A DNA stretch of 64,000 nucleotides. Origin: Sva-07 sp942492715. Lineage in GTDB: Bacteria; Actinomycetota; Acidimicrobiia; Acidimicrobiales; Ilumatobacteraceae. The notes beneath the pieces were generated by a model. It was given only the letters and a program-made list of their open reading frames with translations. It was not told where the DNA came from and did no database searches. Within the stretch, counting starts at the first letter, position 1. The number at the start of each line of letters is the position of its first letter. Shown here piece by piece: positions 57,619 to 64,000 of the stretch. The translations under genes and the position numbers were made by a program. The stretch spans positions 682,001 to 746,000 of the forward strand of contig CALOFW010000012.1 of assembly GCA_942492715.1 (NCBI GenBank), in the 5' to 3' direction.

Positions 57619-58964
57619 GCGTCAGCGAACGCATCAGTCAGGCACAACATGCAGCGCGGCTGCGCGGCGACGTCGCCACCACGTGGCGTGAGACTCCGTC
57701 TCGGCTCGCCGCCGTCGACGGCTTGGGAGACTTCAAGGCCAAGGTCCACGAGGCCCTCTTCAACCGTCTCGGCACCCGGCTGTTCGAGGCCACCAGCGAG
57801 GAGCAGATGCAGTCGCTCGTCTTGGCGGAGATCAGCTCGTTGATGGACGCCAGAGAGTCGGCGCTCTCGCCCCAGGAGCGCCAACTGCTCGTCCAGGACA
57901 TCGCTCGCGACGTGATGGGGCTGGGACCCATCGAACAGTTCCTCGACGATGCCAGCGTCACCGAAGTGATGATCAACGGCAGCAACAGCATCTACGTCGA
58001 ACGCTCGGGCCTGCTCGAGCAGACCAATGCCCGGTTCCTCTCCGAAGAGCATCTCCGCCGGGTGATCGAGCGAATCGTGTCGTCGGTCGGCCGTCGAATC
58101 GACGAGTCGTCGCCGATGGTCGATGCCCGCCTCGCCGACGGTTCCCGGGTCAACGTCATCGTGCCGCCACTGTCGCTCGACGGCTCGATCCTCACGATCC
58201 GCAAGTTCGCCAAGGATCCGTTCACGGTGGACGACCTGATCGCGATGGGGACGTTCACCGACTCCGTCGCCTCGCTGCTGGCGGCCACGGTCGCCGGGGG
58301 GATGAACATCCTCGTCTCCGGCGGCACCGGCACCGGCAAGACAACCTTGCTCAACGTGCTGTCGGGCTTCGTTCCGCACGGCGATCGAATCGTCACCATC
58401 GAGGACGCCGTCGAGTTGCAGCTGCACCAGCAGCACGTGGTCCGACTCGAGGCTCGCCCACCCAACACCGAGGGCAACGGACAGATCACGATCCGCGATC
58501 TCGTGCGCAATGCGTTGCGCATGCGACCCGACCGGATCATCGTCGGCGAGGTCAGAGGCGCCGAGGCACTCGACATGTTGCAGGCCATGAACACCGGTCA
58601 CGACGGTTCGCTCACGACGGTTCACGCGAATGCGCCCCGGGACGCACTGGCCCGGCTCGAGACCATGGTGCTGATGGCGGGATACGACCTCCCGAGCAGG
58701 GCGATCCGCGAGCAGATCGCGTCCGCGCTGAACCTGATCGTGCAGATCGAACGGGCCCGCGACGGCTCGCGTCGCATCAGCCACCTGACCGAGGTGGTCG
58801 GCATGGAGGGCGACGTCATCACGCTGCAGGACATTTACCGGTTCGACCACAGCGCCAACCGGCTGGTCCCAACGGGTGTTCGCCCCGAGTTCCTCGACGA
58901 ACTCGGACATCAGGGCATCAGCTTGCCGACCGCGCTCTTCGCCGGGAGCGAGGTGTGGTCGTGA
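57615..58964 (+). CDS. cpaF: Tad pilus secretion ATPase CpaF/TadA
   Basis: A 449-residue type IV-pilus-like ATPase. The N-terminal all-beta part (DVMGLGPIEQFLDDASVTEV, MINGSNSIYVERSGLLEQTN) precedes the P-loop (ILVSGGTGTGKTTLLNVLSG, near residue 240), an Asp box ITIEDAVELQL-type segment (RIVTIEDAVELQLHQQHVV), Walker B PDRIIVGEVRGAEALDMLQA and the His box GHDGSLTTVHANAPRDALAR. It powers pilin assembly. ATG 57615 with AAGGGG upstream overlaps cpaE (ATGA). Confidence 0.95.
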   Translation: MSVSERISQAQHAARLRGDVATTWRETPSRLAAVDGLGDFKAKVHEALFNRLGTRLFEATSEEQMQSLVLAEISSLMDARESALSPQERQLLVQDIARDVMGLGPIEQFLDDASVTEVMINGSNSIYVERSGLLEQTNARFLSEEHLRRVIERIVSSVGRRIDESSPMVDARLADGSRVNVIVPPLSLDGSILTIRKFAKDPFTVDDLIAMGTFTDSVASLLAATVAGGMNILVSGGTGTGKTTLLNVLSGFVPHGDRIVTIEDAVELQLHQQHVVRLEARPPNTEGNGQITIRDLVRNALRMRPDRIIVGEVRGAEALDMLQAMNTGHDGSLTTVHANAPRDALARLETMVLMAGYDLPSRAIREQIASALNLIVQIERARDGSRRISHLTEVVGMEGDVITLQDIYRFDHSANRLVPTGVRPEFLDELGHQGISLPTALFAGSEVWS

Positions 58965-60616
58965 TCAGGGCGCGAGTGCTCGCGTCGATCCTGCTGATGA
59001 TGCTGACCACCGCGACGCTGGGCACCCAGGCTCGGGCCCAACAGCCGACCGACAGCGTCGAGGTCATCGTTGCCTTCGACGCCTCGGAAAGCATGCGTCC
59101 CGCCCTCGATTCCGCCAAGACCGCCGCGAACGAGTTCGTGTTGGCCATGCCGGCCGATGTGCGGATCGGTCTTGAGTCGTTCGCCGACGAGGTCACCGTG
59201 CTGGCGGCTCCGACGCTCGACCGGGCACTGCTGAGTTCGCAGATCGAATCGATCGTGGCCAACGGCGACACGGCGCTCTATGACGTCGTGGTCGGCGCCC
59301 GCCAACGCTTCACGCCCGACGTCGTGAACAAGGTGCTCGTGGTGCTGTCCGACGGCAAGGACGAGGGCAGTGCGGCCGGCTTGGACGATGCCGTCGCCGC
59401 GGTTGCCGACATCGAGGTCGAGACGATCAGCCTGACAACGGCGGAGACCGACCTCGCCAGCCTGAGCGCGCTGGGACCGGTCACGTCCGCAGATGATGCA
59501 GCCGGCGTCTCGGCTGCGTTCGCACGTGTCGCCAGTCTGCTCGTCGAGGTCATCGAATCGACGCCGACGACGACCGCGCCGACGACCTCCTCCACATCGA
59601 CCCCATCGACCGTCCCGGCGACGACCGAGGCACCCGCCGCACCGACCACCGCCGTCCCCCTGGCGACCGTGACCACCCCGGAGGCGTCATCGTCGTCGGT
59701 CTGGCTGATCGGCGGAGCCAGCGGCGTGTTTCTCGGGCTGTTCCTGCTCGGGTGGCTGCTGTTTCCTCGTGAGCGGGTGAGCAAGGCGCGCCTCGGCACC
59801 GCCAAGCCCAGCAGCAGGTCCCAGATCGGAACCCGGACGGTGTCGGCCATCGATGAGGCGCTCGAGCGATACGGGAAACGAGCCGATCTCGGCGAGACAC
59901 TGGCGATCGCCGACGTCTCGATGAAACCGGCCGAATTCGTCGCCACGGTGGCGGTCGTGGCGGTGGTCGCCGGATCGGTCGGCCTCCTGCTCGGCGGCCT
60001 CGTGACCGCCGTGCTCGTGGCCATTGCGGTCTGCCTGGCGGTCACGGTCTACGTGCAGCGGGCCAAGGCCAAGCGGCAAGCCGCCTTTGCCGACCAACTC
60101 CCCGACGTGCTGCAGTTGCTGACGACGGCGCTGCGCAGCGGATACGGGCTCACGCAAGCGCTCGAATCCGTCGCCGAGGACGCCGAGGAGCCCGCACGGA
60201 GCGAATTCGCTCACGTCCTCGTCGAGTCGCGGATGGGGCGAGATCTGACCGACTCGATGCGAGCCCTCGCCCACCGGATGGGGAGCAAGGACCTCGAGTG
60301 GCTGGTCGGCGCCATCGACATCAATCGCGAGACAGGCGGCAACCTGTCCGAGGTGCTGGAATCCGTTGGTGCCACGATTCGCGAACGTGGGCGCATCGCC
60401 CGGCAGGTCCGCACGCTCACCGCCGAGGGCCGACTGTCGGCTCGGATCCTGATCGCGATGCCGCTGTTGATGCTCGGCTGGCAGTGGCGAGCAAACCCGG
60501 ACAATTTCGAGCTGCTCACCTACGGCGTCGGACTCGTGGCGCTCGTCGTCGCCGGCATCCTGCTCGTCGTCGGCGCCGTCTGGGTGAACCGGATCGTCAA
60601 CTCGGTCGCCCTGTGA
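58961..60616 (+). CDS. tadB: TadB fused to a secreted von Willebrand A domain
   Basis: A 551-residue fusion. A signal peptide (VLASILLMMLTTATLGTQAR) leads to a VWA domain with a full metal site: DASES (Asp40, Ser42, Ser44), Thr104 in NGDTALYDVV and Asp131 in LSDGKDEG. A Thr/Ser/Pro linker (about 200-246) and a membrane helix (VWLIGGASGVFLGLFLLGWL) follow. The TadB T2SS-F domain then contains FADQLPDVLQLLTTALRSGY, GLTQALESVAEDAEEPARSE and WLVGAIDINRETGGNLSEVL. GTG 58961 overlaps cpaF. TadB is usually about 300 residues without VWA. A sensing or ligand-binding role for the outside domain is inference. Confidence 0.92.
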   Translation: MIRARVLASILLMMLTTATLGTQARAQQPTDSVEVIVAFDASESMRPALDSAKTAANEFVLAMPADVRIGLESFADEVTVLAAPTLDRALLSSQIESIVANGDTALYDVVVGARQRFTPDVVNKVLVVLSDGKDEGSAAGLDDAVAAVADIEVETISLTTAETDLASLSALGPVTSADDAAGVSAAFARVASLLVEVIESTPTTTAPTTSSTSTPSTVPATTEAPAAPTTAVPLATVTTPEASSSSVWLIGGASGVFLGLFLLGWLLFPRERVSKARLGTAKPSSRSQIGTRTVSAIDEALERYGKRADLGETLAIADVSMKPAEFVATVAVVAVVAGSVGLLLGGLVTAVLVAIAVCLAVTVYVQRAKAKRQAAFADQLPDVLQLLTTALRSGYGLTQALESVAEDAEEPARSEFAHVLVESRMGRDLTDSMRALAHRMGSKDLEWLVGAIDINRETGGNLSEVLESVGATIRERGRIARQVRTLTAEGRLSARILIAMPLLMLGWQWRANPDNFELLTYGVGLVALVVAGILLVVGAVWVNRIVNSVAL

Positions 60617-60633
60617 TCGGAGGATTGAAAGCC

Positions 60634-61485
60634 ATGGAACTCACACTCATCTTCGGATCGATCGCCCTGGTCGCTGCGGTCGCCGCGCTCTGGTGGGGCC
60701 TCACGGCCCGGCCGTCACCCGCTCGCGGCAACCTCTTCGCCGGGCTACCCGAGCACGAAGCCGAGCAATCCGGGATCGAGGACCTCATGCGGCGGCTCGG
60801 TGGCACGACACGTCGCATCCTCCCCAACGCCCTCGTCGACGGCCTCGAAGTGAACCTCGTCCAGGCCGGCTACCCCCGTGGGCTCGACCTCCCTCGGTTG
60901 CTCGGCATCAAGATCACGCTAGCCGCGATTCCGATCGTGCTCTTCCTGGTCAGGGGGCAGCCGCTGCTCGCCATCATCACCGCTGGCGTGCTGTACTTCC
61001 TTCCCGACTACTGGTTGCTCAGCACACGAGACAAGCGCCAGAAGCAGATCCAGCTCGATGCCGCCGACATCATCGACCAGTTGACGATCTGTGTCGAGGC
61101 CGGTCTCGGGCTCGACGCCGCCATCGCCCGGGTGGCTTCGACGACCGACGGTCCTTTGACCGACGAATTTCACCACACCATGAGCGACATCCGAGCGGGC
61201 GTCCCTCGCGCGCAGGCGCTTCGCGCCCTGTCCGACCGGGTACAGATTCCCGAGATCCGCCAGCTCGTGTCCGCACTGCTTCAGGCCCAGAAACACGGCG
61301 TTCCCATGGCCGACACACTCCGCATCCAATCGGCACAGATGCGCCTCAAGCGGACGCAGCGCACCGAGGAGCGGGCCGCAAAGTTGACGGTCAAGATGCT
61401 CTTCCCGATCATCGTGTGCTTCCTGCCGGTCTTCATGATCATCATCTTGGTCCCCTCGTTGATCAACGTCGCCGAGGCGCTGTAG
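60634..61485 (+). CDS. tadC: Tad pilus inner membrane protein TadC
   Basis: A 283-residue T2SS-F protein, partner of TadB. An N-terminal helix (LTLIFGSIALVAAVAALWWG), a cytoplasmic part and two or three further helices are visible (ITLAAIPIVLFLVRGQPLLA, LLAIITAGVLYFLPDYWLLS), plus the F-domain QLDAADIIDQLTICVEAGLG and SALLQAQKHGVPMADTLRIQ. ATG 60634 has GGAGGA nine bases upstream; GTG 60613 overlapping tadB is an alternative. It is the last gene of the operon, convergent with the NYN gene. Confidence 0.92.
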   Translation: MELTLIFGSIALVAAVAALWWGLTARPSPARGNLFAGLPEHEAEQSGIEDLMRRLGGTTRRILPNALVDGLEVNLVQAGYPRGLDLPRLLGIKITLAAIPIVLFLVRGQPLLAIITAGVLYFLPDYWLLSTRDKRQKQIQLDAADIIDQLTICVEAGLGLDAAIARVASTTDGPLTDEFHHTMSDIRAGVPRAQALRALSDRVQIPEIRQLVSALLQAQKHGVPMADTLRIQSAQMRLKRTQRTEERAAKLTVKMLFPIIVCFLPVFMIIILVPSLINVAEAL

Positions 61486-61525
61486 GACGCGGACCGGCGC
61501 ATCGCCGCCGGTTCGTCGAGAGCTC

Positions 61526-61580
61526 GGCGCTCCCGTGAGCAGCGTGGGGTCGTGGAGTCCCCCGTGAGCGCGGGAGCGCC
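61526..61580. terminator. Inverted repeat between tadC and the NYN gene
   Basis: GGCGCTCCCG (61526-61535) and CGGGAGCGCC (61571-61580) are perfect 10-bp complements separated by 35 bases. It lies in the 102-bp convergent gap and could end transcripts from both sides. Confidence 0.45.
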
Positions 61581-61587
61581 GGCCGGC

Positions 61588-62838
61588 TCAGAGCGCCGCG
61601 AGGAGCGCGTTGCTCGGCAGCGTGTTGGCACCGAGCGCCCGCACGTCGGCGATGATCTCGGCGTCGTTGGTCACCACGACCACGGCCCGGCCGGCCGGGA
61701 GACGGCGGACCTCGTCGCGGATCACGTCGTCGGCGATCACGCCCTCCGGCGAGTAGGCGACGCGCACCATCCGGCGCCGGTCGGCGTGGGCACCGACCAC
61801 GCTGGATCCGTCGAAGATCACGGTGATGTCGGTGCCGTGGCGGCGCGCCGTGTTCTCCAGCCCGTCGAGGAGGCGCCGACGCTGCTCGTCGAGACGCTCG
61901 TCGGGCCAGCCGAGCTTGGCCACGTTGTAGCCGTCGACCACGACAGCGGCATCGGATTTCAGCAGGAAGTCGGCGGCGGCCCTCGAGGTGGCGATCACGC
62001 CACCGGGCAGGCGGAGCGGCCGACGGCGCTGCACGGAGCGCGGGGGGACCGCGTCCGCCGTCGGTTCGTGCGGTGGCGGTTCGAGCGACGCGGCGAGTGC
62101 CTCGACCCGGTCGCCGAGCTGGCGAGCCGCCTCCGCAATCGCCCCCAGCTCGCCGACGTCGATGGACGGCGCCGGCGTGGCGTCGGACGGCGACGGTTCC
62201 GGCGACGGGGGCGACGACCGCTCCGACGACCCGGCAGCGGCCGAGGTCGCCGCTTCGAGCCGAGCCCGGAGCGCGGCCTCGCGGTCACGGGCGTGGCGGG
62301 CCTCGTTGCGGACGTCGACCAACTCGGCGCGAAGTTCGCCGACGGCGTCGTCGGACTTCGCCAGATCGGCGCGCAGGACGTCGAGTTCGGACCGGAGCGC
62401 ATCGAGCGATGCCGACTGCTCGACGACTGCGGCCTGCGCCCGCACGGCCAACTGCTCTGCGGCTGCCCGACGCTTCTCCGCCCGCTTCAGCTCCGTACGC
62501 AGATCGGCCTCGGTCGCCTCGCGAGCGCGGGCGTCGAGCAGGGCCTGCACCTGGTCCTCCCATCCCGTGGGACGTTGCAGCCAGAGCATCCCGATGGGGT
62601 CGACCAGCTCGGGAACGGCACCGACGGCGATCGTCCGACGGAACGTGTCGTCGGCCTCGATCGACCGTCGCAGTCGGCCGAGCGCCCCGGTCGGGATCCT
62701 GGTGGCGCCGAAGTGCGCACGCAGCTCCTTCGGGTACGGCAGCGACCGCTTTCCCCGGTTGGCCTCCTCGGCGAGCGCGACGGCGAACTCGATCGCCGAG
62801 CGGAGATCGCGATGCTCGATCTCGATCCGCTCGGACAT
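61588..62838 (-). CDS. NYN (PIN-like)-domain protein with coiled coil
   Basis: A 416-residue protein. The N-terminal helical part (RDLRSAIEFAVALAEEANRG, RIPTGALGRLRRSIEADDTF) is followed by a long coiled coil (TELKRAEKRRAAAEQLAVRA, ELRAELVDVRNEARHARDRE), a Pro/Ser linker, and a C-terminal NYN/YacP-like RNase domain with metal aspartates in AAVVVDGYNVAKLGWPDERL, DITVIFDGSSV and AVVVVTNDAEIIADVRALGA. Such domains cleave structured RNA. ATG 62838 lies six bases after TATCCT (leaderless). It is divergent from the exonuclease gene and could share the SOS-box region. Confidence 0.85.
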   Translation of the reverse strand: MSERIEIEHRDLRSAIEFAVALAEEANRGKRSLPYPKELRAHFGATRIPTGALGRLRRSIEADDTFRRTIAVGAVPELVDPIGMLWLQRPTGWEDQVQALLDARAREATEADLRTELKRAEKRRAAAEQLAVRAQAAVVEQSASLDALRSELDVLRADLAKSDDAVGELRAELVDVRNEARHARDREAALRARLEAATSAAAGSSERSSPPSPEPSPSDATPAPSIDVGELGAIAEAARQLGDRVEALAASLEPPPHEPTADAVPPRSVQRRRPLRLPGGVIATSRAAADFLLKSDAAVVVDGYNVAKLGWPDERLDEQRRRLLDGLENTARRHGTDITVIFDGSSVVGAHADRRRMVRVAYSPEGVIADDVIRDEVRRLPAGRAVVVVTNDAEIIADVRALGANTLPSNALLAAL

Positions 62839-62844
62839 GAGTCG

Positions 62845-62850
62845 AGGATA
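62845..62850 (-). promoter_or_regulatory. -10 element TATCCT of the NYN gene
   Basis: TATCCT on the minus strand, six bases before ATG 62838. Its upstream flank runs into the first SOS-box-like palindrome at 62870. Confidence 0.5.
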
Positions 62851-62869
62851 CTCCACGCCGTTGCGATCA

Positions 62870-62883
62870 CGAACGCACGTTCT
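62870..62883. promoter_or_regulatory. SOS box 1 (LexA-type), CGAACGCACGTTCT
   Basis: This matches the actinobacterial LexA consensus CGAACRNRYGTTCG at 13 of 14 positions, with a final T for G. It is positioned to control the divergent NYN and exonuclease genes. Confidence 0.65.
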
Positions 62884-62889
62884 TGACAG

Positions 62890-62903
62890 CGTACGCATGT
62901 TCG
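62890..62903. promoter_or_regulatory. SOS box 2 (LexA-type), CGTACGCATGTTCG
   Basis: This also matches 13 of 14 positions of CGAACRNRYGTTCG and starts 20 bp, about two helical turns, after box 1. A TTGACA hexamer (62883-62888) lies between the boxes, so LexA binding would cover the -35 site. Confidence 0.65.
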
Positions 62904-62919
62904 TGCTCTCCTGTTCGGG

Positions 62920-64000
62920 ATGGCCGTCCGTTCGATCGCATCGCTCCCCCAGCAGCGGAGTTTCGACGACCTCGGCACGCCCCTCCACGACGTCGTGTTC
63001 TGCATCATCGACCTCGAGACCACGGGCGGGAACCGCAACGAGGATCAGATCACCGAGGTCGGCGCCGTCAAGGTCCAGGGAGGACGGTGCCTCGGCACGT
63101 TCCAGACGCTGGTCAACCCGGGCCGCGCGATCCCGCCGCAGATCACCGTGCTGACCGGCCTCACCGATGTGCTCGTCTCGTCGGCGCCGCGCATCGGTGC
63201 CGTCCTGCCGTCACTGATCGATTTCGTCGGCGATGCGGTCATCGTCGGCCACAACGTCGGCTTCGACGTCGGCTTCCTGCGCGCCGCGTGCGAACGTCAC
63301 GACCGCCCACCACTGCCCGGCCGCGTGGTCGACACCGTCGCGCTCGCCCGCCGCCTCGTGCGCGACGAGGTCCCCGACTGTCGCCTCGGCACACTGGCAT
63401 CGAGGTTCCGGCTCGACCACCGCCCCAGCCACCGGGCGCTCGACGACGCGCTCGCCACCGCCGACCTCCTGCATCTCCTGATCGAGCGGGCCGCCGGGCT
63501 GGGGGTGGTCGGCCTCGACGACCTGATCGCGCTCGCCAAGCTCGCTGGCCATCCGCAGGCCGCGAAGTTGAAGCTGACCGCCGATCTCCCACGTTCGCCG
63601 GGTGTCTACATGTTCCGTGGTCAGCGCGACGACGTCCTCTACGTCGGCAAGGCCACCAACCTCCGCCAGCGCGTCCGCTCGTACTTCGGCAGCGACGACC
63701 GCCGCAAGATCGGCCCGATGCTGCGAGAGACGCAGTCGGTCACCCACCTCGACCTTCCCGATGCCCTGTCGGCGGAAGTGATCGAGAGCCGTCTGATCAG
63801 CCGACTCCTCCCCCGGTACAACCGTGCCGGCACCCGGGTCGACCGGTACTGCTACATCCGGCTCGACACCGGCACGCCCTGGCCGCGTCTCTCGGTGGTC
63901 AAGAACCCGTCGCCGACCGGTGTGCACCTCGGGCCGCTCCCGTCGCGCACGATGGCCAACCTGGTCGTCGAGGCGATCCACAGCGCCGTGCCTCTGCGTC
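62920..64000 (+). CDS. DEDDh exonuclease-GIY-YIG (UvrC-like) fusion, 3' part missing
   Basis: From ATG 62920 the frame is open to the window end, 360 codons. Residues 1-190 are a DnaQ-type DEDDh exonuclease: ExoI VVFCIIDLETTGG (Asp31, Glu33), ExoII VIVGHNVGFDVGFLRAA, ExoIII SHRALDDALATADLLHLL. From about residue 225 a GIY-YIG nuclease follows (SPGVYMFRGQRDDVLYVGKA, TNLRQRVRSYF), as in UvrC/Cho. The same fusion is known in actinobacteria (Rv2191 type). Two SOS boxes upstream point to DNA-damage induction. The C-terminal part is beyond the window. Confidence 0.95.
   Translation, partial: MAVRSIASLPQQRSFDDLGTPLHDVVFCIIDLETTGGNRNEDQITEVGAVKVQGGRCLGTFQTLVNPGRAIPPQITVLTGLTDVLVSSAPRIGAVLPSLIDFVGDAVIVGHNVGFDVGFLRAACERHDRPPLPGRVVDTVALARRLVRDEVPDCRLGTLASRFRLDHRPSHRALDDALATADLLHLLIERAAGLGVVGLDDLIALAKLAGHPQAAKLKLTADLPRSPGVYMFRGQRDDVLYVGKATNLRQRVRSYFGSDDRRKIGPMLRETQSVTHLDLPDALSAEVIESRLISRLLPRYNRAGTRVDRYCYIRLDTGTPWPRLSVVKNPSPTGVHLGPLPSRTMANLVVEAIHSAVPLR

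Noticed and set aside
1..64000. tRNA, rRNA, insertion sequence, integrase, toxin-antitoxin or CRISPR features
   Set aside because: No transposase or integrase motifs, terminal repeats or tRNA-like segments were recognised in either strand. Short tRNAs could escape manual reading.

Overview
The window is GC-rich, densely packed chromosomal DNA from an actinobacterium. The evidence is a SepF plus DivIVA division set with no ftsA in the division cluster, a Bpa-type proteasome activator ending in Gly-Thr-Tyr-Leu, an MtrAB-like two-component system followed by a GerMN lipoprotein, a DEDDh exonuclease/GIY-YIG fusion, actinobacterial-type SOS boxes and many GTG starts. The gene order and the lysine-rich DksA-like protein remind me of Acidimicrobiia (Ilumatobacter-like), but that placement is inference. 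I see no insertion sequence, phage, CRISPR array, tRNA or rRNA.

Bases 1-5.6 kb (minus strand) hold a phosphatase-superfamily gene, bpa, dnaE and the start of an unknown gene, with a divergent Rrf2 regulator. Bases 6.1-29.6 kb (minus strand) are one long cell-envelope and division block. Read in transcription order it is mraZ, rsmH, ftsL, ftsI, murE, mraY, murD, ftsW, murG, murC, murB, ftsQ, ftsZ, pgeF, yggS, sepF, divIVA, then ileS, a DksA-like gene, lspA and rluD. From mraZ to murC most junctions are 1-4 bp stop/start overlaps (ATGA, GTGA or TGATG), so the products are probably translationally coupled. murF, ddl and ftsA are absent from the cluster. A promoter embedded in six 10-bp-spaced TGGGG-type boxes lies ahead of mraZ. 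divIVA has an apparent one-base frameshift near its 3' end.

Bases 29.9-52.5 kb are mixed housekeeping genes. They include a lipoate-ligase-like gene, an HNH nuclease, an acyl-CoA dehydrogenase, a ROK protein, a MoxR/DUF58/transglutaminase trio, dinB, an inositol-monophosphatase homologue and mtrAB with a short LpqB-like lipoprotein. They continue with glycerol kinase, an ACT protein, an AlaC-type aminotransferase, inorganic pyrophosphatase, and a ROK glucokinase/SRPBCC/membrane protein/PimB-like glycosyltransferase/queG run. queG also carries an apparent one-base frameshift. Many operon-leading genes here have a TANNNT hexamer 6-8 nt before the start codon, which suggests leaderless mRNAs.

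Bases 52.8-61.5 kb form a complete monoderm Tad (Flp) pilus locus: a LuxR-type regulator with a degenerate receiver domain, a divergent prepilin peptidase, then flp, tadE, tadG, cpaB, cpaE, cpaF, tadB and tadC. TadB is fused to a secreted von Willebrand A domain with an intact metal site. A very strong hairpin separates flp from tadE, and a perfect inverted repeat lies upstream of flp. No secretin gene is present, as expected for a monoderm.

Bases 61.6-64 kb hold a NYN-domain gene and, divergently, a DEDDh exonuclease/GIY-YIG (UvrC-like) gene that runs off the window. Two SOS-box-like palindromes lie between them. Taken together, the most unusual element is the Tad locus with its VWA-TadB fusion. 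The histone-tailed zinc-less DksA-like protein, the MraZ-box promoter and the SOS boxes follow.
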